A program made the translations under genes and the position numbers. A model generated the notes under the pieces. The model was given only the letters and a program-made list of their open reading frames with translations. It ran no database searches and was not told where the DNA came from. DNA of 64,000 nucleotides from positions 310,001 through 374,000 of the forward strand of contig NZ_VOBQ01000008.1 of assembly GCF_007833165.1 (NCBI RefSeq), in the 5' to 3' direction. The first letter of the stretch is position 1. Every line of letters begins with the position of its first letter. The stretch comes from Caenimonas sedimenti (GTDB lineage Bacteria > Pseudomonadota > Gammaproteobacteria > Burkholderiales > Burkholderiaceae_C). Below are positions 16,601 through 24,249 of this stretch, piece after piece.

Positions 16601-18555
16601 TTGCCTGCTGCTCGTTGATCGTCCGCGACGAGGACCGGAATGCGCCCCTTTACCAGCTCGCCGCGATTGAAGAAACCGACGTAATGAAGGTCGGGCAGGC
16701 GGGGCAGCAGAGATCGAGGGAAGATCTCTTTGTCCCGCTCGGAGATGGAGGTACTGGAGTTCGCCGAGAACTCCAGGCCCACGTCCTCGGTCTTGGAGCC
16801 GATGCCCGTGGACTGCCCGCGCACGATGATGGCCGTCTCGCCCAGCTTGTCCGTGACGAGATCCATCGTGTCCGCATCCTGCGTCGCGCCGACGATGAGG
16901 TTGTTCATGTTGCCCACCAGCTTCTTGGCCCGCGCAACGTTGCCGCTGAACTTGTCCACCAAGTCGCTGAAAGTCTGGAAGAACACCCACAGGAAGACAC
17001 CGGCGCCGCGGCCCTTGTTCGCAAGCTGGATCGCGGGCGCACCGATTGCATCGCCGGCCTCGTCGATCACCGCGTGGATGCGGCGCGGCTCCTCGCCACG
17101 GTCGGACGCCGTTCCATGGTTGTAGATCTCGGCGGCCACAGCCGCCGCGTCAGCCAACGCCATAGCAGCGATGGCGCGGCCGACAGATTCATCGGCGAGC
17201 GTGTCGGTGCCGATGTAGAGGATGTGGTTGCCTTCCACGATTCGCTTCATGTCCATGATGGGACGCTCGTCGTTGATGTCGTCGTAGTCCGGCGACAGGA
17301 GCCCCTTCAAGTCGTCTGTGGTGAGCTTGGTCAGCATCGGCGTGATCGACACGATCATCTTGCCGAACCACTCTCGATTCGCTTCGAGGATGGCAACAAG
17401 TCCGCGCAACTCTTCGGGCTTGACGGGCAGGCCCTGGCGCCGCGCCTCATCCTCTGTTTCCGGAACTTGTTCCTGGAACACCTTGATCATGGCCGTGAGC
17501 TCGACCGAGCCCGTCTCGACAATGCCTTTGGGCGGCATCCTGGAGTTCGCCCGCAGCGCGTTGATCTGCTGCTCCAGCTGCTCGTTCAGCTGAGGGCACT
17601 CCTCGGTGTAGAACCGGCGTAGCGCCTGCTGCGTGAGGTTCTCCACCGCCGATCGGGACTCCATCGCGGTCTTCAGCGTATAGATCGAGACGCGACGCCC
17701 GATGTACTTCATCGCGTTCGTGATGCGATGCACGGCCATCCAGCAGAACTCTTTGAAGTTGTCACTCTCCTGGCTGTCCAGCACCATCGTGATGCGGGAG
17801 GCGACTTGCGACACCCGATCCCAGTTCTTGATCAGGTCCAGCCGGACGGACTGCGAGGCGAACGCCGGGTGGACCATCAGGAAGCGGTCCGGGTGCCCCG
17901 CCAAGGCCGCCGCCTGCCTGCAGATCTCGCGCAGGTCCTTGTCGCCCTTGGGGTCGATGACGATCACGCAGTCACCGCGCATCGCCAGCTGGAAGATCAC
18001 GAGCGCTGCAAGGCGGGTCTTGATCGCACCGGTCGTTGCGACGATGGCGCAGTGCCCCTTGAGCGATTCGAAGGGCAGCAAGACGTCGCCCTCCGCCATG
18101 TCCAGGCCGTGAATCCACGGCAGTCCCTTCGAGCGGCGCGGATCCTCCGAGTGGCCAGCCAATTTGAGCCACCACTCGGGCGGATAGACCTCGTCAAGAT
18201 CCCGCTTCATCACCTCGTAGGCGCGTTGGGTGTGTCGCGGCTCCCACTGGAAGCCCCAGCCGAGCCAGAGATTCTTCTCCATGCGGGGCAGTGCTTCGCG
18301 CAGGCGCGACGCGTTCATCACCTGGGTGGGCTGCCCGGCGAGCGCCAACTTGTAACGCAGCAAGCGACTGGCGCTGTGTGCACGCCAGGCGCACATGCCG
18401 ATGGCGAGAAGCGCGCACGCGAGCAGCGCAGTCTTGGCTGCGCTGAAGCCGATCGTGATACCGAGCATCCACACGCCGGCCACCGCCCAAGCGACGGCAG
18501 CACGGGCCTCGTACGCGGGCCGCAGGAGCTGCTCGAATCGTTTGCGCTCGGTCAT
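16597..18555 (-). CDS. traD: TraD-like type IV coupling protein with altered P-loop
   Basis: 652 residues from ATG 18553-18555; the relaxase-like stop overlaps this start (TGATG). The N terminus has two hydrophobic helices (about 19-56), as in membrane-anchored coupling proteins. The motor domain has a Walker B-like segment VIVIDPKGDKDL, a later HAVIDEAGDAIG, and the C-terminal ARAKKLVGNMNNLIVGATQD region typical of TraD/TraG. The P-loop near residues 164-175 reads VATTGAIKTRL instead of the usual GTTGVGKTRL: the first glycine is alanine and the one before lysine is isoleucine. In the family this ATPase feeds the relaxase-DNA complex to the VirB channel. The altered loop may weaken ATP use. 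Confidence 0.85.
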   Translation of the reverse strand: MTERKRFEQLLRPAYEARAAVAWAVAGVWMLGITIGFSAAKTALLACALLAIGMCAWRAHSASRLLRYKLALAGQPTQVMNASRLREALPRMEKNLWLGWGFQWEPRHTQRAYEVMKRDLDEVYPPEWWLKLAGHSEDPRRSKGLPWIHGLDMAEGDVLLPFESLKGHCAIVATTGAIKTRLAALVIFQLAMRGDCVIVIDPKGDKDLREICRQAAALAGHPDRFLMVHPAFASQSVRLDLIKNWDRVSQVASRITMVLDSQESDNFKEFCWMAVHRITNAMKYIGRRVSIYTLKTAMESRSAVENLTQQALRRFYTEECPQLNEQLEQQINALRANSRMPPKGIVETGSVELTAMIKVFQEQVPETEDEARRQGLPVKPEELRGLVAILEANREWFGKMIVSITPMLTKLTTDDLKGLLSPDYDDINDERPIMDMKRIVEGNHILYIGTDTLADESVGRAIAAMALADAAAVAAEIYNHGTASDRGEEPRRIHAVIDEAGDAIGAPAIQLANKGRGAGVFLWVFFQTFSDLVDKFSGNVARAKKLVGNMNNLIVGATQDADTMDLVTDKLGETAIIVRGQSTGIGSKTEDVGLEFSANSSTSISERDKEIFPRSLLPRLPDLHYVGFFNRGELVKGRIPVLVADDQRAAGK

Positions 18556-20363
18556 CAGAGCTGCAGGCGCTTGCACGCCAGGTTGGATAGAACCACTGCC
18601 TGCACCTTGCTGCCACCCTCGGGGATGGACACCTTCTGGACCTTCAGCCCGGGGGTCTGGGCCGGGGTGTTGATAAACCCGGCGCGCCCCATCGCCTCGA
18701 CCCATGTTGGGACGTCGCGGATGTTCGACGTCAGGAAGTCGAACGAGATCGCCGCGCCTTCGTCGACGCGCCGCATGGTCTTGCTGTGTTCGCCGCGCTC
18801 CCGCCACGCTTTCACGACCTTGCCCAACAGCTCGACATGCAGAGAATTGCCAAGGGTGTTCTGGACATCCTCCGGCACCAGGTCTGCGTAGCGAATGTCG
18901 GGGGCTTCTCGCAGCGGGCGCGTAGGCTCCGGCACCGTCACCGGGGATGACACCTCGCCCGTCTTCGGCGGCTCCGCCGGCGCGGGGGCTTCGTCATCGA
19001 CCTGTATCGGTTCGACGGGCTCTCGCACCTGTGCAGCAGCGCGCGATTTGGGCTCGCGGGCCGCGGGCGCTGTCGAAGACGGGCGAGGGGCAGGCGGCGC
19101 CGGCGCTTGAGCGGCGGCCGCGAGCGGGTCTGCGGCGATCACGGCTTCGAGCGTCCGGCCGGTCTCACGCCGATAGTCCGCGGAGTCGAAGTCCTCCAGC
19201 ACCGCCAGCGGGTTGACCACTTTCAGCGCGGACCAGATCTCGCCATCATCGGAGACCACTTCCACAATGCCGACGTCGCTGCCCGACCCCGTGACAAGCT
19301 CGGCAGCGCGAAGCAGCTTCGCGACCGTCGCTGCTTCGGTCGGCCATCCGGCGTAGTCACGGTCCTGACCGTATCGAATGAGATCCGCGGCAGCCTCCGG
19401 CCAGCGCAGGTAGACCCCGTTCTGATCCACGAATAGCGGGGAGCGATCCGGCACCCAGGTGCGCGCCTCGACCAGCGCACGGAGCGCCCCCGCGAGATAG
19501 GGCCCTTGGTGCGTGCCGGCGACGACGCGGCCGAACGCCTGCGGGCGCCGGGCGTGCTCGCGAACCATGATCTTGGTCCAGCAGCCCACAACGACCTGCT
19601 GAGCGATCAGCGAGCGCCCCGGGGCGCCCGATGCGAGGTCGTAGAGCGAGGCGACCAGATCAGCAGCGCCGTTCTCGAGGTGCTGGAGATTCACGCTCCC
19701 GACGATGTTGGGTAGGAGCGCAAGGCCGGCCGTACCCGGCCCGATCTGCTCAGTGTCGTCCACAGTCGCCCAGGACACGAAGACTCGATCCAAGCCGCCG
19801 TCCGAGGCCCACTGGGTCAGGCCTTTGAAGTGGCGTGGCCAGGACGCGCCAGCCTCCGAAGTCACCACCAGCCGCTCAAGCGGCTTGCCGAGGGGGTAGA
19901 ACATCCCGACCAGGAAGCACAGGTAGCGCCAGCGCGACTCCAGCTCATGGCGGCGCTCGACGCCCTCGCTGCCGGTGAAGATCCGGCCGTCGGAAGACTG
20001 GAACGCGAAGAAGGCGCACTCCAACGCCGCGCGGAACAGACCCATCTCGCCCGAGAACAAGCTCGTGGAGGTGGCCGGCAGCGCGTTGATGTGGACCGCC
20101 AGGCGCTTGAGGGGCTCGATGAAGCGCTGCTCGAAGTCGTGCTCCGCGGCGGCCGCGTGCAAGCGCAATCGGCGCACCAAGTCCTCATTGGCGACGAGGA
20201 TCGCGTCCGGATCGAGAATCTTCAGGCCGGGGTCGGCCGGCGGGTACCGCAGGGCCGTCGCTGGAATAGCCGCCTGGATCGGGGGCGCGACGCGCTGCGG
20301 GCTGGATGGCGGGTGTTGCGCAGGTGTCAGCCCGACGAGCTTGCGCAACCACTGGAGAGTCAT
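18555..20363 (-). CDS. TraI_2 (MOBH) relaxase-like protein, HD residues missing
   Basis: 602 residues from ATG 20361-20363. Residues 45-330 align in pattern with the TraI_2 domain of MOBH relaxases (LPATSTSLFSGEMGLFRAAL, then RWRYLCFLVGMFYPLGKPL), and residues about 500-602 with the TraI C-terminal domain. A proline/alanine-rich linker lies between them (about 410-490). The family normally has a histidine cluster after the LP motif and an HD pair before GK. Here these positions read TSTSLFSG and YP (156-157), so the metal-binding residues are absent. It heads the block with the coupling protein. It may be a degenerate relaxase or a non-catalytic relative that recruits another nickase. Confidence 0.7.
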   Translation of the reverse strand: MTLQWLRKLVGLTPAQHPPSSPQRVAPPIQAAIPATALRYPPADPGLKILDPDAILVANEDLVRRLRLHAAAAEHDFEQRFIEPLKRLAVHINALPATSTSLFSGEMGLFRAALECAFFAFQSSDGRIFTGSEGVERRHELESRWRYLCFLVGMFYPLGKPLERLVVTSEAGASWPRHFKGLTQWASDGGLDRVFVSWATVDDTEQIGPGTAGLALLPNIVGSVNLQHLENGAADLVASLYDLASGAPGRSLIAQQVVVGCWTKIMVREHARRPQAFGRVVAGTHQGPYLAGALRALVEARTWVPDRSPLFVDQNGVYLRWPEAAADLIRYGQDRDYAGWPTEAATVAKLLRAAELVTGSGSDVGIVEVVSDDGEIWSALKVVNPLAVLEDFDSADYRRETGRTLEAVIAADPLAAAAQAPAPPAPRPSSTAPAAREPKSRAAAQVREPVEPIQVDDEAPAPAEPPKTGEVSSPVTVPEPTRPLREAPDIRYADLVPEDVQNTLGNSLHVELLGKVVKAWRERGEHSKTMRRVDEGAAISFDFLTSNIRDVPTWVEAMGRAGFINTPAQTPGLKVQKVSIPEGGSKVQAVVLSNLACKRLQL

Positions 20364-20405
20364 ACCGGGAATTCTTAGGCGCGCCCCCTCACCTGCGACC
20401 CCGCT

Positions 20406-20429
20406 CTACGCACCACATTCGGTGCGTAG
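20406..20429. repeat. Inverted repeat before relaxase-like gene, copy 1
   Basis: CTACGCACC and GGTGCGTAG are perfect 9-base arms around a 6-base spacer. There is no T run, so it is not a standard terminator. It lies between the FlhC-like stop and the relaxase-like start and shares its core with the repeat at 15295-15318. It is a candidate operator or structured leader of the transfer operon. Confidence 0.6.
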
Positions 20430-20439
20430 CACCACGAAA

Positions 20440-21129
20440 CTATCCGTGGCGCAATTCTTCCCGCATCCGCTCGCGCTTGTCGCGGTGCTCACGCAGGCGC
20501 TTGTCGAACGTCGCCCGCGCTTCCTTCATCCGCAGATCGAGCACGCCGCAGGCCGGGCAAGCGTGCGCCGAGACGCTGTCGGCCAGCACGGGGTGCCTCG
20601 AGCCACAGTCCTTGCAGGTGACCAGCTCGATGTCGCCCTTGCGGATGCCCTGCAGGAGGATCCAGTAGGTCTCGAATTCGACACGGGCTGCTTGCGTGTT
20701 GCCCGGATAGAGGTCCGAGCGGTACCGCAGGTACGACTCCAGCATCTTGTCGAGCGCGCGGCCAAGGCTCGGCTCTGGTTCGCTGAATTCGCCTGGCCCG
20801 CGCGTCCCGAAATGCAACGCCAGGAGATAGGCTGCATCGAAGCGATCGAACTTGGTCTCCAGGAACAGCGTGCTCTTGTAGCTTTGGCCCACCCCTCTTG
20901 GCCGTGCCGGTTGCAGGCCGAATTCTTCGAGGCGCCGGTCGATGTGCTGCTTGAGACGGCGCGCGGAAATGTCCTTGGCGCCAATGAGATCCAGGATCAG
21001 GTTCGTCCGCTGGGTCAACCGGATCAGCGCGTCGAAGCGGTCATCCCAGGCCGGGTCTTCGAACAGCGCCACCCGGTTGCGCACAGACGCGCGCGCACGG
21101 CCAAGTTCTTTCATGAGTTTCGCGGTCAC
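20440..21129 (-). CDS. FlhC-like transcriptional activator subunit
   Basis: 229 residues from GTG 21127-21129, with GGGAG nine bases upstream. The C-terminal part matches FlhC: a helical stretch ESYLRYRSDLYPG, then TYWILLQGIRKGDIELVTC and the zinc site C172-x2-C175 ... C191-x2-C194 (CKDCG, CPACG). The tail is highly charged. FlhC forms a complex with FlhD. The related SetC/AcaC proteins activate transfer genes in SXT and IncC elements. Here it lies 24 bases after the FlhD-like gene and 76 bases before the relaxase-like gene, so a role as activator of transfer is likely. Confidence 0.75.
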   Translation of the reverse strand: MTAKLMKELGRARASVRNRVALFEDPAWDDRFDALIRLTQRTNLILDLIGAKDISARRLKQHIDRRLEEFGLQPARPRGVGQSYKSTLFLETKFDRFDAAYLLALHFGTRGPGEFSEPEPSLGRALDKMLESYLRYRSDLYPGNTQAARVEFETYWILLQGIRKGDIELVTCKDCGSRHPVLADSVSAHACPACGVLDLRMKEARATFDKRLREHRDKRERMREELRHG

Positions 21130-21153
21130 TTCGGACTACTCCCTGGTCTTCTG

Positions 21154-21759
21154 TTAATTCAAGAATGTCTTGGCGGGTGCGCGCCTGGTCAACCGCGCTA
21201 GGACCGTGCGGTCGACCGTGCTGAGCGAGCGAGTGGTTGCGGCGACGAAGTACTCCTCGCGCACCATGCAAGCCACCACCATGGAGGGGTCTCGCGCCAA
21301 GAGATTGATCTCGTAGGGGCAGAAGCGCTGCAACCAGTTGGCTTCCGCGAAACTCAAGTCGAAGACCTGGCACGCCTGCTGCACTGAAGTGCGCACCATG
21401 TCGAGCCGCGCGCCAAGTGAGAGCGCCGATTCCTGCACCGACGCTGACTCCAACTCATCGGAAATCGAATAGTTCGCGCAGGCATCCAGGTTGAATTCCG
21501 TGCAGCGCACGTTGAGGCCGAAGAGGGGAGTCTTGCAATCCGCAGCGAGCTCGACCTCTTCCTGATCGAGCACATCGAGCAGTTCCAGCAGCTCTCGCTG
21601 CCCAGGGAACCATCGGTTGATGAGCCGCGGATCGTCGAGCAGGCCCTTCTTCACCAGCCGCCAGCGCCGGATGAGTGCGGATCGGTTCTCGAGTTGAACC
21701 GACCGGTCAGGCGTCGAAAGGTGGCGAATCTTCTCGACGTGATTGTTGAGGGCTTCCAC
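21154..21759 (-). CDS. FlhD-like transcriptional activator subunit
   Basis: 201 residues from GTG 21757-21759; no strong ribosome binding site. The central-to-C-terminal part (SALSLGARLDMVRTSVQQAC, then SFAEANWLQRFCPYEINLLA) resembles the helical FlhD core, though the protein is longer than the roughly 115 residues of E. coli FlhD. The match is weaker than for the FlhC-like partner, and the pairing rests largely on gene order (D then C, as in setDC and acaDC). It would bind DNA with the FlhC-like protein. Confidence 0.6.
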   Translation of the reverse strand: MEALNNHVEKIRHLSTPDRSVQLENRSALIRRWRLVKKGLLDDPRLINRWFPGQRELLELLDVLDQEEVELAADCKTPLFGLNVRCTEFNLDACANYSISDELESASVQESALSLGARLDMVRTSVQQACQVFDLSFAEANWLQRFCPYEINLLARDPSMVVACMVREEYFVAATTRSLSTVDRTVLARLTRRAPAKTFLN

Positions 21760-22079
21760 TTGGGTCTACTTCGATTGACAATGGTTTGCGAATTTGAATT
21801 GTGTCTGTCGAATTGTTTCGGCAGCACTTGGACAACGAACTACACTGAATTTCTAACAGCAGGTGTGGCATTCCGCGAAACACGGACCTGTCATAACTAA
21901 CAGTAGAAAACAAACTTTTGCATTTGCGCGACACCGAAACGTCTACCTTGGCGTTTCCGTGCCGCTGCTTCTCTCCAGGGGACGCTCGACCTTGTACGAT
22001 GACGCGTTGACCGCGGCGGCCCACCACCCGCAGCACCCATGCAACACCGTCCCCGGCGCCAAGCGCCCGAGGGACACCG
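21760..22079. promoter_or_regulatory. Divergent regulatory region, FlhD-like / XRE-like genes
   Basis: A 320-base gap with no gene, more AT-rich than its surroundings in the left 170 bases. It must hold the promoters of the FlhD-like gene (minus) and of the XRE-like gene (plus). Direct repeats GAATTGTGTC and GAATTGTTTC lie around 21800-21825 and could bind one of the two regulators. I could not place -35/-10 boxes with confidence. Confidence 0.5.
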
Positions 22080-22784
22080 ATGACTCGGTACAAGAACAAT
22101 AGGGCGACGCGCTTGGCAGACACACACGATTCACCGTTGGAACGGCTGCGCCAGCGATTCAGCCTGCGACTCGTCACGCTGCTGGACGCCCTGGCCTACC
22201 CCACGCTCCTTCCGGATCGGGCCAAGAAGCTCGAAGCGCTTCTCGGCATCGCCGAACATGACCGCGCATCTCTCGGATACCAGCTCCTTCGGGGTGGGCA
22301 GATGCCCGACTACGACCTGCTCCTTCGCATTTGCGAAGCGCTGCAGCGGGAACCGGGCTACTTCTTGGACGAGCATCTAGCTGATGTTCCCCCAGGAACG
22401 CGCGTTGTCAAACCGCTAGGCGCAGGGGAAGAGCTCGCCTTGCGCCTGCCCTCCGACGTTTCATCGCCGCGCCACGTGCGTCACGGCCTCGTCTACCACC
22501 GCACGCGCAACCCCATGGGTTTCGCCATCCCTGCCGGGGCCTTTTTGATCGCCCTCGCTCCCACCCCCACGGTGGTCGCGGAGCCCGGGCGGCTCTATCT
22601 TTTCTCGACCGATGAGGGTTTCGACGTGCGCCGCTGCAGGGCCTGCGACTCGGGTCGCGCGACCTTTGTGACGGAGCAACCGGCCGACATCCCCCTCATC
22701 GTTCCCACGTCTGGACCAGCCGGCTCGCCGGCCAAGCCCTTCAGCCTCATCGTCGCGATTCTCCTGGACGGCAAGACCCTATAG
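22080..22784 (+). CDS. XRE-like helix-turn-helix regulator
   Basis: 234 residues from ATG 22080 with GAGGG upstream. Residues about 60-96 (SLGYQLLRGGQMPDYDLLLR, then ICEALQREPGYFLDE) fit an XRE-type helix-turn-helix. The C-terminal half (VYHRTRNPMGFAIPAGAFLI onward) looks like a compact beta-rich sensing or dimerisation domain, loosely like the C-terminal part of phage repressors, but the S24 peptidase Ser/Lys pair is not evident. It is divergent from the FlhD-like activator, an arrangement often seen for a transfer repressor and activator pair. A repressor role is inferred. Confidence 0.65.
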   Translation: MTRYKNNRATRLADTHDSPLERLRQRFSLRLVTLLDALAYPTLLPDRAKKLEALLGIAEHDRASLGYQLLRGGQMPDYDLLLRICEALQREPGYFLDEHLADVPPGTRVVKPLGAGEELALRLPSDVSSPRHVRHGLVYHRTRNPMGFAIPAGAFLIALAPTPTVVAEPGRLYLFSTDEGFDVRRCRACDSGRATFVTEQPADIPLIVPTSGPAGSPAKPFSLIVAILLDGKTL

Positions 22785-22845
22785 GTTCAGAAAGCGTTTT
22801 GCTTTCCAGACTGCGCGGCTTGCCCGTACACCACGCCGAAAGCAG

Positions 22846-22880
22846 AAGGCCCGCCACCGAAGTGATCGGGGCGGGCCTTT
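22846..22880. terminator. Bidirectional terminator
   Basis: AAGGCCCGCC and GGCGGGCCTT form a 10-base stem with a 14-base loop, followed by TTTGC on the plus strand. It sits between two convergent genes (XRE-like on plus, primase on minus) and probably ends both. Confidence 0.75.
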
Positions 22881-22901
22881 GCAGTTGAGTGATGTCCCAC
22901 G

Positions 22902-23993
22902 TCAAGCGGGTGTGAGGTCGCGCTTGTGCCGTTGCTCCCAGTAGTCGGCCATGTCGAAGCCCGCTTTCGCCGCTTTGACCAGCATGACGCGCACGCCATG
23001 GGCGCGCAGACGCGTCGCCAGCTGCGCGGCATAGTGGCTGCCGGCGCGTCGGTAACGCGGTGGGGCATCTCTACCCTGCGCCACCTGCTTCAGTTCATCG
23101 TGGTCCTCGAAGATCATGGCGCGCTTGACCTTGCCAATCAGCTTGGTGGGCAAGTCGAACGCCGCCATGGACGGCCCGTTCAGGCATGGCCACACCGGCA
23201 CCTGGCGAAGCATCGCCGCCGCGAGAGCGGATTCGATGCCTTCGGCAAACCCCAGCGTGTCGCCTGTGACTTCCATGATGGGCACCGCAAAGCCGTTGAT
23301 GCCGATGCCCTTCTCGTTCTTCTTCACCATCGGAACGTCCGCCTTGCGGCCCTCCGCGGTGAGGTAGGTCTTGTGCAGCTGCACGAATGCGCCGCCCGGA
23401 TCGAACGCCTTGGCGATCATCGCGGGGAACTTTCCCAGCAGGACCGGCTTTTCGTTCGGGTCATCCGGCGGAGCCCAGTAGTCAAGCGCGGGGTGCAGCC
23501 GGATCATTCGCGGCGCGATCGTCAGGCCCGGCACCCGATGCTGCAGGTAGCGGTGCACCGGATCGTTGTCTATGACCGGGCGGCTTGCCTCCCAGATTTC
23601 CACCATCCGGCGCATGTTTCGCTTGTGCTGCTCTTCCCGTGACGGTGCCGCCTCGCGGCGGGCGGCCAACACCACGGGATCGGGAGCGAACCCGCCGAAG
23701 TGTTCGCGAACGTGGTCGGCCGCTTCCCAGAAGTGCCGGTATCCCCGCAGCTGCATGAGCATGGCAAAGCCGGTTTGAAATTTGCCGTCGCCGCAGCCGT
23801 TGCAGACCCAGACGCCGCCATAGTCCTTCTTCCAGCGGTACCGATCGCGGCCACCGCAGAAGGGGCACGGCCCCTTGCGGCCACTGAAGAATGCCGAGTC
23901 CATCCCCGCGCGGGTCAGGATGTCGGGCCAATTGTCGTAAGCGAGGTCTTCCGCCTTGGGTTTCGACTCGCCTCCAACTTGCGTGTCGTTCAT
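22902..23993 (-). CDS. Plasmid DNA primase with zinc finger and Toprim domain
   Basis: 363 residues from ATG 23991-23993, preceded by GGAGAGG. Near residues 35-60 there is a four-cysteine zinc finger (CPFCGG ... CNGCGDG), as in phage P4 alpha and TraC-type primases. A Toprim core follows near residues 265-275 (GFAEGIESALAAAML) with MIFEDHDEL about 50 residues later. Between them is the usual linker (PVIDNDPVHRYLQHRVPGL). No helicase domain is attached. The enzyme would make RNA primers during plasmid replication or for incoming single strands. It has its own promoter of the shared class at 24102-24147 and a 102-base leader with hairpins. Confidence 0.85.
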   Translation of the reverse strand: MNDTQVGGESKPKAEDLAYDNWPDILTRAGMDSAFFSGRKGPCPFCGGRDRYRWKKDYGGVWVCNGCGDGKFQTGFAMLMQLRGYRHFWEAADHVREHFGGFAPDPVVLAARREAAPSREEQHKRNMRRMVEIWEASRPVIDNDPVHRYLQHRVPGLTIAPRMIRLHPALDYWAPPDDPNEKPVLLGKFPAMIAKAFDPGGAFVQLHKTYLTAEGRKADVPMVKKNEKGIGINGFAVPIMEVTGDTLGFAEGIESALAAAMLRQVPVWPCLNGPSMAAFDLPTKLIGKVKRAMIFEDHDELKQVAQGRDAPPRYRRAGSHYAAQLATRLRAHGVRVMLVKAAKAGFDMADYWEQRHKRDLTPA

Positions 23994-24101
23994 ACCTCTC
24001 CTTTCGGGGTGAGGCGACGACGCTCCCAAAGGAGCGTGCGCCCCTTCGGGTTGTTGATGCAGCCACAGGGGCTGCGAGCTCGCAGATGCGAATTCCTCTT
24101 C

Positions 24102-24147
24102 ATTCTCGTCGGGCCTCCAGCTAACGTCCACCGATGCCGACCACGAC
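24102..24147 (-). promoter_or_regulatory. Shared-class promoter (primase)
   Basis: On the minus strand: core CGTGGTCGGCATCGG, -35 TGGACG (24125-24130), 17-base spacer, -10 GAGAAT (24102-24107). The predicted leader of about 102 bases holds the hairpins ACGCTCC/GGAGCGT and GCAGCC/GGCTGC. It is one of six related promoters in the window. Confidence 0.65.
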
Positions 24148-24249
24148 CCGTGGCCAGCGGGTTTCTTCAGGAGCCGCGTGCCCTTGGCTGCGTAGAGCAG
24201 CCCCTGAAGAAACCCCCCGCACAAGGCGGGAGGAAATTGCCGAACCGCT

